Origin: UJ101 sp047975265
GTDB lineage: Bacteria > Bacteroidota > Bacteroidia > Flavobacteriales > UJ101
DNA length: 10,589 nucleotides
Reading direction: 5' to 3'
Assembly: GCA_047975265.1 (NCBI GenBank)
Contig: JBKEDE010000012.1
Coordinates: forward strand, 1 to 10,589
Part shown: positions 6,172 to 10,589 of the stretch, piece after piece
Numbering within the stretch: the first letter of the stretch is position 1
Layout: every line of letters begins with the position of its first letter
The notes under the pieces: generated by a model
What the model saw: only the letters and a program-made list of their open reading frames with translations
What the model was told of the DNA's origin: nothing
The model's database searches: none
Program-made: the position numbers and the translations under genes

Positions 6172-6780
6172 TTATTTTAGTTTAATATCTATTCCAAACA
6201 TTAGGTAGCCTAGCATAAAATAACCATTTCCAAATTGTACATTTATTGGTCTAAATTCATATGCTAATCTTCTATTTTTAGGATTAATTCTAATTCCTAG
6301 AGAGACATTTCCACCAATGTAAAGTGAATTAAAATATTCCGAATTATTGTTGTTTGCTTCTGGCCACCCTCCTGTACCTAACAGTCCTCTTGAATAATTT
6401 AAAAAACCTCCTCCTGTTGTAACTATTGAAATGGATTTATACTTAATCAAATCATAATGAAGATTCATACCAAGTGAAGTTATTCTATAAAATTGGTCTC
6501 TTGTATCAGTTATTCCTATTGGCAAAAAACCTCCAAATATCAAATTTGGGTTTAATCTGAGTTTACTTTTTTTTCCAAAACTCTTCTGCCAGCCAATTGA
6601 ATATATCAAGCCCATTCCTGTTTCTCTTTTTCCTTCATTGAAACCAATTCCAATTCCTGTCCTTATAGAAGTTCGTTTAAATTCAGTTTCTTGAGCATTA
6701 GATTGGGTGCTCATAATTAGAAAAACGACAGGATTTATATAATGAAGTTTTAATTTATTATTGATTTGAATATTATCCAT
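6172..6780 (-). CDS. Outer-membrane beta-barrel-like protein
   Basis: The 202-residue protein has an N-terminal hydrophobic stretch (PVVFLIMSTQS) ending NAQ|E at about residue 30, a plausible signal peptide with an unusually long N-region. The start could therefore be further in, but the only good ATG upstream of the core is the one used. The mature part is rich in Gly and aromatic residues with alternating strands (SIRTGIGIGFNEG, GMGLIYSIGWQKSF, LYIGGNVSLGIRI). It ends with strands that suit an eight-stranded barrel (YFMLGYLMFGIDIKLK). No periplasmic or plug domain is seen. The family resembles small porin-like barrels of Bacteroidota, with function unknown. It is a single-gene cassette with a 31-nt leader and no promoter. 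Confidence 0.78.
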   Translation of the reverse strand: MDNIQINNKLKLHYINPVVFLIMSTQSNAQETEFKRTSIRTGIGIGFNEGKRETGMGLIYSIGWQKSFGKKSKLRLNPNLIFGGFLPIGITDTRDQFYRITSLGMNLHYDLIKYKSISIVTTGGGFLNYSRGLLGTGGWPEANNNNSEYFNSLYIGGNVSLGIRINPKNRRLAYEFRPINVQFGNGYFMLGYLMFGIDIKLK

Positions 6781-6809
6781 CTTCTCGTTCTGTTTTTTTA
6801 ATGAATGCC

Positions 6810-6935
6810 AACGGTCTTGGCTATGGTTTCGTTGCAGAAAAATCCGCAGGATTCTTTCCGCCGTAAACCGAAGATAGCAAATTTGCGAGGACTTTCCGAG
6901 AGGAAAGTCAGAAGCAATGAACTATAGCCGGTGTT
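6810..6935. repeat. attC-like palindrome H, short class
   Basis: The site spans 126 bp. Arms GGCTATGGTTTCGTTGC and GCAATGAACTATAGCC pair. It contains two inner hairpins: GAAAAATCC-GCA-GGATTCTTTC, with a bulged C, and GACTTTCC-GAGA-GGAAAGTC, a perfect 8-bp stem. The flanks are TGCCAAC and GTTGTAT. It forms the 3' end of cassette 8. Confidence 0.82.
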
Positions 6936-6947
6936 GTATACAGTGCT

Positions 6948-7778
6948 TTATTTTTTTTCAATAACAGAGTCAATCCATTCGTTTGCGGTTGAAACTCTCG
7001 CTAAAGCCATTACCGAACCATATTTTATTTGTCGATTTAATGCTCCAGAAACTATTCCAGCTAGGTAAGTTTCACCATTTTCTTCTATGAATATTCCTCC
7101 TCCACTGTCTCCTTTTGAGCCTCCAATTTCTAATTCTAATGGTATTGGTGAGCCAAAGTGATTGGATTCAGGGTTATCAGGATTGTCAAAGTCACAAACC
7201 ATAACGTCTGTGCTGACATTTCTTTCCTCAAATTTTCCTCCTATAGCATCTATAATATTTTGCCCTCCAAGTTTTTCTTGTTTTCTTGGGTTGTCCATTC
7301 CATCTATTCCATTTCCAATGTAACCATATCCAACTTTCGTTATGGTTTGTCCAAGTTCCTCATTTCCATAATAGCGTTTAGCTGGAATAATGTCCAAAAC
7401 GGGTTTGTCCAGTTCTATTAATGCCATATCCCATCCATTCCATTGTGCTTCTTCAGAACCAGGTTTTAATTTGGGGTGTTTAATTATTCGCTTGGTTTTA
7501 TAAAAATTATCTCCAAACTTCCAGAAAGATGTGTCTTGTACAAAATGAGATGCAGTCAAAACCCATTTATGTGAAATTAAAATTCCTACTGCATAATCAT
7601 TGCTTTCTATGGATTCAGAATAGCGACCAACGCAGTCAAATTCTGGTTTATTTCCTAATTCTATATATTTTTTGATGTCTTTGTCGTGTCTTATTATTCC
7701 AAATAGTTTTAAACTGTCTTTTGGTAAAGTAAATGCAGTTAGGGAAAGAATTGTTATTAAAATCAAAATTTTTTTCAT
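6948..7778 (-). CDS. Secreted trypsin-like serine protease (S1 family)
   Basis: The 276-residue protein has a signal peptide (MKKILILITILSLTAFTLP, cut near residue 19-20). It also has the three S1-protease motifs: His78 in LTASHF (usually TAAHC), Asp117 in WDMALIEL and Ser225 in GDSGGG, followed by the strand LAGIVSG that lines the substrate pocket. The full triad is present and the order and spacing are normal, so it should be an active endopeptidase in the periplasm or outside the cell. TASH in place of TAAH and the lack of the usual disulfide Cys beside the His are departures; only Cys49 and Cys195 exist. The leader is 76 nt from the cassette end with no convincing promoter. It is a single-gene cassette. 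The target is unknown; a role in defence, predation or protein turnover is speculative. Confidence 0.9.
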   Translation of the reverse strand: MKKILILITILSLTAFTLPKDSLKLFGIIRHDKDIKKYIELGNKPEFDCVGRYSESIESNDYAVGILISHKWVLTASHFVQDTSFWKFGDNFYKTKRIIKHPKLKPGSEEAQWNGWDMALIELDKPVLDIIPAKRYYGNEELGQTITKVGYGYIGNGIDGMDNPRKQEKLGGQNIIDAIGGKFEERNVSTDVMVCDFDNPDNPESNHFGSPIPLELEIGGSKGDSGGGIFIEENGETYLAGIVSGALNRQIKYGSVMALARVSTANEWIDSVIEKK

Positions 7779-7852
7779 AATAATTTTTGAATGGGATTAC
7801 TGAAGTTATGACGATTGACTTTCTTGTTTGTTACATTTTCAGCATTGTATAC

Positions 7853-7975
7853 AACGGTCTCGGCTATGAGTAGTTGCGTGGGTTAGCGATTAACTTTGCA
7901 AGTACACACCAAACTGAAAATCCACGAGGATTTTCAGAAGTAGGCGAGAACGAGCAATTACTTATAGCCATTGTT
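7853..7975. repeat. attC-like palindrome I, short class
   Basis: The site spans 123 bp. Arms GGCTATGAGTAGTTGC and GCAATTACTTATAGCC pair. Inner hairpin CTGAAAATCC-ACGA-GGATTTTCAG is a perfect 10-bp stem. The flanks are ATACAAC and GTTGTGG. It forms the 3' end of cassette 9. Confidence 0.82.
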
Positions 7976-7997
7976 GTGGCGTCGTTTTTTATCATTT

Positions 7998-8282
7998 TCA
8001 CGCAGATATTGGATTTACTCTTATTTGTCCGCCAACTGCTTTTAATACTTTCATTATTGTCGAAAATTGTGGTTTAGCTCCGTCCGACAATGCTTTGTAC
8101 AAACTCGGTCTGCTCATTCCTGTCTCTTCCGCTATTTTGGTCATTCCAATCGCTTTTGCAATATGTCCGAGCGCAACAATTACATCGTCATTATCGCCTT
8201 CTTCCAAAACGGAATTCAAGTATTCGGCAATCATTTCGTTGCTGTCCAAATAATCCGCTATGTCAAATTTTGTTGTTTCCAT
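7998..8282 (-). CDS. higA: Antitoxin, HigA-type XRE/HTH (addiction-module antidote)
   Basis: The 94-residue protein matches the well-known addiction-module antidote pattern: FDIADYLDSNEMIAEYLNSV (residues 6-25), then ALGHIAKAIGMTKIAEETGM, a helix-turn-helix at about 47-66 with SRPSLYKALS as recognition helix, and PQFSTIMKVLKAVGGQIRV (71-89). It should neutralise the toxin and repress the promoter upstream of the toxin gene. It follows the toxin by 3 nt, the reversed toxin-first order typical of HigBA-type loci. The symbol is used in the broad sense; the exact subfamily (HigA versus other antidote proteins) was not tested. Confidence 0.88.
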   Translation of the reverse strand: METTKFDIADYLDSNEMIAEYLNSVLEEGDNDDVIVALGHIAKAIGMTKIAEETGMSRPSLYKALSDGAKPQFSTIMKVLKAVGGQIRVNPISA

Positions 8283-8285
8283 TGT

Positions 8286-8585
8286 TTACTTTTTTAACTT
8301 GTTCCAAATTTCCTTCGCTTTTTCAATGTCCTTTTGTTGAGTTGATTTATCTCCGCCAATCAGTAGGATTATTATTTTCCCATCCGTTTCCTTGAAATAA
8401 ATTCTGTAACCTTTGGCATAATTTATTTTCAGTTCGTTGATTCCGTTTCCAACAGGTTTACAGTCACCAAAATGTTCTTCGCTTTCAAGTTTTTGAATTC
8501 TGAACAAAATTTTTGCTTTTGCTCTTAAATCCTTTAATTTTCTTAACCACTTGTCAAATTCTGTCGTTTTCTCAATAAAGTACAT
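8286..8585 (-). CDS. higB: Toxin, HigB/RelE-type addiction-module killer
   Basis: The 99-residue basic protein has the gp49-like killer-protein pattern: a start TTEFDKWLRKLKDLRAKAKI (7-26), IQKLESEEHFGDCKPVGNGI, ELKINYAKGYRIYF (51-64) and ILLIGGDKSTQQKDI (73-87) with an ending AKEIWNKLK. These toxins are RelE-superfamily mRNA interferases acting on ribosome-bound mRNA. The order is toxin first, then antitoxin at 7998-8282. The ATG at 8585 is 7 nt from an 8+8 inverted repeat and close to a consensus promoter, so the pair is self-expressed. No frame damage is visible. Confidence 0.88.
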   Translation of the reverse strand: MYFIEKTTEFDKWLRKLKDLRAKAKILFRIQKLESEEHFGDCKPVGNGINELKINYAKGYRIYFKETDGKIIILLIGGDKSTQQKDIEKAKEIWNKLKK

Positions 8586-8592
8586 TTAATCT

Positions 8593-8616
8593 TTTTGTAT
8601 TCATTTGGATACAAAA
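8593..8616. promoter_or_regulatory. Likely HigA operator (inverted repeat)
   Basis: TTTTGTAT and ATACAAAA are perfect 8-nt inverted arms separated by 8 nt. The repeat overlaps the -7 element and the probable start of transcription, so a bound HTH antitoxin dimer would block RNA polymerase. Confidence 0.65.
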
Positions 8617-8641
8617 TTAAACAATTTTTCTGGATTTCAAA
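8612..8641 (-). promoter_or_regulatory. Promoter of the HigBA-type module
   Basis: The minus strand has TTTG (8638-8641), an 18-nt spacer and TAATTTTG (8612-8619), a good Bacteroidota promoter with a spacer one base shorter than usual. It lies 26 nt upstream of the toxin ATG. Confidence 0.65.
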
Positions 8642-8683
8642 AATCGTTCGGTAATTTTTGGACGTTCGGTGTAAATGCGCCAC

Positions 8684-8872
8684 AACGGTCTCGGCTATGA
8701 GTAGTGCGGGATTTCAAAGCCCAAAACTTTCGGTTTGGTACGGACAGTAGCCAAAGCTACGCTTTGCGTTTTACATTTGTTTTTCCCGAAAACGTCAAAG
8801 CGTAGCTTTGGCGGGATAGAAAACCGAAACTTCGATTGAGAGTTTAACCCCGCATTACTTATAGCCATTGTT
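8684..8872. repeat. attC-like palindrome J, long class
   Basis: The site is 189 bp with the same design as F: arms GGCTATGAGTAGTGCGGG and the partner CCGCATTACTTATAGCC, and central stem GCCAAAGCTACGCTTTG with CAAAGCGTAGCTTTGGC. The flanks are CCACAAC and GTTGGCA. It forms the 3' end of cassette 10. The 70-codon minus-strand frame across it (8695-8907) is a by-product of the repeat. Confidence 0.85.
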
Positions 8873-8890
8873 GGCAACTGGCTTTTGTTT

Positions 8891-9895
8891 TTAAATATAA
8901 ACTTCATTTTCTCTAATCATTTGAATAGTATTCCAATCAACTTTTTTAAAGTGAACTTTTTCCGCACTTCTTTTAAATTCCGTTCCACTTTGATATTCTC
9001 CGCAGAAGTAAATTCTATCGTTATAGTTTTCGTGAAGAAAATTTACAAAATCTAAATCCGAATTTGTCTTTAGTTGATATGTTTTATCATCTATTACTGT
9101 TTTTAAGTTTGAAGCGTTAAAAAAATGCTTGCCTAAAACAATTGCCTTTATAGCATTTTTTGGATAAAACAATTTTCTTTCATTTTGACTGGGAATATCT
9201 GGAAAAGGTCCTCTGATTGAATTTGGAACACCATAGTCTAAACTAAAAGTCATAAGTCTCCACTCATTTTCATAACTCCAATCTTTTCTTTTAACAGCCG
9301 TTGAATATAGATATGGCACATCAGGTGAGTTAAATCTGTTTCCAAAAAAATCCACACTTTCTAATTTGTCAACGTACTGAATTGGAAAAAAAGCGTAGTT
9401 GTTCAATTTAGGATTTAGACTCTTTAAGTTGTCCTTTATTTCTTTCCAGTCGAGTTCAATCATAAAACCGTTTTCAGTCGAATAATGCGCCCACATTAAT
9501 GTTTGTAATGATTTTGTGGTTAAGGATATAATTCCAGCGTCTTTTGATGCCATTTCAAAAAACCTTTGCTTTATTGGAACAAATCCATAGGCTTTTTCTT
9601 TTTCGTAATCAATATCAATCACTTTGTCAAAACCATATTGAGTATAAAATTTTTCAAAAATCCCTTTAGATAAATTTGAAAAGTTCCATAGATGACTTGA
9701 ACTATCAATCGAATCGTTTAAATGGTATGGATGGCTACAAAATAAATAATTGTTTATTATAGCATCTATGCTATAATTAGTCTTACCGTAATATTTAAAA
9801 ATAGATTCAGGTATTTTTATATCATCAGGAAATTCTACGTCATAATTTCCGTTTGTTAGCTTATATGTTCTATCTCCGTATTTGTAGTCACTCAT
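8891..9895 (-). CDS. DUF2971-like protein
   Basis: The 334-residue cytoplasmic protein carries the landmarks I know from DUF2971: LFCSHPYHLNDS (51-62; family form has a fragment like P-x-x-fNDP), GIISLT (121-126), LMWAHYS (133-139), GFMIELD (143-149), VKRKDWSYENEWRLMT (201-216) and IKAIVLG (249-255). The MWAHY...GF-IE-D and W-YE-EWR motifs are the strongest signs. Family members are scattered in accessory islands; the biochemical function is not established to my knowledge. A 20-nt leader separates the ATG from the cassette end, with no promoter. It is a single-gene cassette. The length is normal and the gene appears intact. Confidence 0.85.
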   Translation of the reverse strand: MSDYKYGDRTYKLTNGNYDVEFPDDIKIPESIFKYYGKTNYSIDAIINNYLFCSHPYHLNDSIDSSSHLWNFSNLSKGIFEKFYTQYGFDKVIDIDYEKEKAYGFVPIKQRFFEMASKDAGIISLTTKSLQTLMWAHYSTENGFMIELDWKEIKDNLKSLNPKLNNYAFFPIQYVDKLESVDFFGNRFNSPDVPYLYSTAVKRKDWSYENEWRLMTFSLDYGVPNSIRGPFPDIPSQNERKLFYPKNAIKAIVLGKHFFNASNLKTVIDDKTYQLKTNSDLDFVNFLHENYNDRIYFCGEYQSGTEFKRSAEKVHFKKVDWNTIQMIRENEVYI

Positions 9896-9912
9896 TTTTT
9901 CAGCTTGTTGCC

Positions 9913-10038
9913 AACGGTTTAGGCTAAAAATCAGTTGCGTTGATTTGGTTACTAAGTTAGCAAAAAAAGATTAAACATTGGATTTGCGAGGCATTTTTCC
10001 GCAGGAAAAATCCGAAGCAATTGTTTTTAGCCATTGTT
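9913..10038. repeat. attC-like palindrome K, short class
   Basis: The site spans 126 bp. Arms GGCTAAAAATCAGTTGC and GCAATTGTTTTTAGCC pair, where other sites have GGCTAT with ATAGCC or GTATAA with TTATAC. The inner hairpin is ATTTTTCC-GCA-GGAAAAAT, a perfect 8-bp stem. The flanks are TGCCAAC and GTTGCTT. It forms the 3' end of cassette 11. Confidence 0.82.
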
Positions 10039-10456
10039 GCTTACAGTTATTATAGAATTCCGCCGTTGATTTGCGTTTCTGTTTCCGGTTTTTTTCTCAA
10101 CGTAATTTTGTCAAATTCAACCGCAAATCTCATAATTCGATGTAAAATATTCGTTTCAAAATTCTTTTTCGGTTGGGTAGAAATTCAGCGTGAAGTTTTG
10201 TCAAATTTAACCGAAAAGCTCATAATTCGGTGTAAATATTCGTTTCAAAAATCTTTTTCGGTCGATTAGGAATTCAGCGTAATTTTCGTAAAATTTAACC
10301 GCAAAGTTCATTGTTCGGTGTAAATATTTGGTTCAAAAATCTTTTTCGGTCGGATAAAAATTCAGCGTGTTGCTTTTAAAAATTCTTTCGAAAAACCTGA
10401 GCCAATTCTCAAAGTTTTGGTTGGTAATTTTACTGTTGTTTTATAATTGTAAGCAA
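10039..10456 (-). other. Gene-free body of cassette 11
   Basis: This is the cassette next to the array end, with matched ends GTTGCTTACA (10036) and TGTAAGCAAC (ending 10457). I see no credible gene on either strand. The only open frame, on the plus strand up to 10269, starts inside palindrome K and crosses repeats of 88-89 bp that are not a multiple of three. The body consists mainly of tandem repeats followed by about 65 bp of unique sequence. Confidence 0.7.
10098..10390. repeat. 88-bp tandem repeat, three copies plus a partial fourth
   Basis: Copies start at the C of CAACGT or CAGCGT: 10098-10185 (88 bp), 10186-10274 (89 bp) and 10275-10362 (88 bp), with a remnant at 10363-10390. Each contains AATTTAACCG or AATTCAACCG, a block TTCGGTGTAAATATT or close variant, and CTTTTTCGGT. 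In copy 2, ACCGAAAAG (10210) can pair with CTTTTTCGGT (10253). Copies differ at roughly one base in six. Confidence 0.88.
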
Positions 10457-10512
10457 CTTGGTATCTAATAACAAATATAAACATGTAAAGGATGTATTTG
10501 CCGGGTACCAAC
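10448..10512. other. Array end, attI-like junction (candidate)
   Basis: After TGTAAGCAAC, the conserved GGT...GGCTAT arm found at every other junction is absent; the sequence continues TTGGTATCTAATAAC. In gene orientation a non-palindromic stretch therefore meets the first cassette at GTTGCTTAC, as an attI x attC product would. TTGGTA (10458) and TACCAA (10506) form inverted copies about 40 nt apart. Confidence 0.45.
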
Positions 10513-10513
10513 A

Positions 10514-10588
10514 CTATTTTGTGGTTTTTAGCTGATTCTCAATAAGCCTTGACTGCCACATCCACAGGAATGCTAATTTGTCATATGT
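10514..10588 (-). CDS. Possible C-terminal fragment of a gene entering from the right edge
   Basis: A minus-strand frame of 24 codons ending in TAG enters from the window edge (ending SRLIENQLKTTK). It is too short to identify. It could be the last gene before the array, or chance; a plus-strand frame from 10573 also runs off the edge. It does not resemble an integrase C-terminus that I know. Confidence 0.15.
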   Translation of the reverse strand, partial: TYDKLAFLWMWQSRLIENQLKTTK

Positions 10589-10589
10589 C

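Larger units (their letters stand above)
5..10456 (-). mobile_element. Integron-like gene-cassette array (11 cassettes, integrase not in window)
   Basis: All 16 supported genes are on the minus strand and lie in blocks separated by 11 large palindromes of the attC type. If exchange happens between G and TT of the GTT triplet, as in integrons, cassettes in plus coordinates are 5-1170, 1171-2436, 2437-3136, 3137-3910, 3911-4897, 4898-6038, 6039-6811, 6812-7854, 7855-8685, 8686-9914 and 9915-10456. The ends of each block are reverse complements of each other and specific to that block, for example GTTGTATACA at 6933 with TGTATACAAC ending at 7855. This pairing is expected for R boxes of one excised cassette circle. 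Only the AAC/GTT triplet and a pyrimidine before AAC fit the classical RYYYAAC/GTTRRRY rule, so a divergent integrase or another tyrosine recombinase is possible. No recombinase gene is seen; a cluster lacking an integrase (CALIN) is an alternative. Confidence 0.72.

Noticed and set aside
8067..8395. Plus-strand frames opposite the HigBA-type genes
   Set aside because: They are antisense shadows of two well-recognised genes.
8695..8907. Minus-strand frame of 70 codons resembling the one at 8-220
   Set aside because: The similarity follows from the shared 189-bp repeat. It overlaps the end of the DUF2971-like gene and has no plausible protein features.
1..10038. CRISPR array
   Set aside because: The repeats are 123-189 bp, not identical, and separated by whole genes rather than short uniform spacers.
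1..10038. MITEs, REP elements or insertion sequences as the source of the palindromes
   Set aside because: Insertion would leave direct target duplications beside each palindrome. Instead inverted matches occur at the two ends of each gene block. No transposase gene is present.
1..10038. Palindromes as ordinary transcription terminators
   Set aside because: They are far longer than terminators, lack a consistent T tract after the stem, and keep a fixed AAC/GTT frame. A secondary effect on transcription remains possible.
10021..10269. Plus-strand frame of 82 codons
   Set aside because: It starts inside palindrome K and crosses tandem repeats with a period of 88-89, so the frame is not maintained between copies.

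Overview
The window is AT-rich DNA that most resembles Bacteroidota, probably Flavobacteriia. The evidence is the low G+C, very short leaders without clear Shine-Dalgarno sequences, promoters of the TTTG-N18-20-TANNTTTG type in front of two toxin-antitoxin operons, and Bacteroidota-flavoured accessory families. No ribosomal, tRNA or core-metabolism gene is present.

The layout is very regular. All 16 supported genes lie on the minus strand and fall into ten small blocks; an eleventh block has no gene. The blocks are separated by 11 large imperfect palindromes of only two sizes: about 123-126 bp (eight sites) and 189 bp (three sites, starting at 1, 4896 and 8684). Each palindrome begins with AAC and ends with GTT on the plus strand. 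Just inside the AAC/GTT is a lopsided internal loop (6 nt on one side, 3 on the other), then a stem whose sequence varies but whose pairing is kept. The 7-10 nt at the two ends of one block are reverse complements of each other, and they differ from block to block. The two ends of one palindrome need not match. This is what an integron attC site predicts: the two R boxes become neighbours only in the excised circular cassette. I therefore read 5-10456 as an integron-like gene-cassette array, or a relative using another recombinase, running right to left. The array stops abruptly at about 10457, where an attI-like junction would be expected. No integrase is visible; it would lie to the right of the window or be absent.

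Blocks from left to right: (1) 180-1149, two overlapping genes, one UDG-fold-like; (2) 1302-2411, a secreted protein with an internal duplication; (3) 2534-3124, unknown; (4) 3271-3821, a ParE-like toxin and its antitoxin; (5) 4033-4867, a helical small protein and a protein with one membrane segment; (6) 5067-5953, ParD-ParE plus a third unknown gene; (7) 6172-6780, a beta-barrel-like outer-membrane protein; (8) 6948-7778, a secreted trypsin-like serine protease; (9) 7998-8585, a HigB-HigA-type module; (10) 8891-9895, a DUF2971-like protein; (11) 10039-10456, no gene but three copies of an 88-bp tandem repeat.

The toxin-antitoxin blocks carry their own promoters, two of them with overlapping palindromic operators. 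Most other blocks have leaders of only 12-32 nt and must rely on read-through transcription. Several genes end inside their own palindrome. Self-transcribed toxin-antitoxin modules among mostly promoterless, same-strand cassettes are what is known from large sedentary chromosomal integrons, where such modules are thought to stabilise the array.
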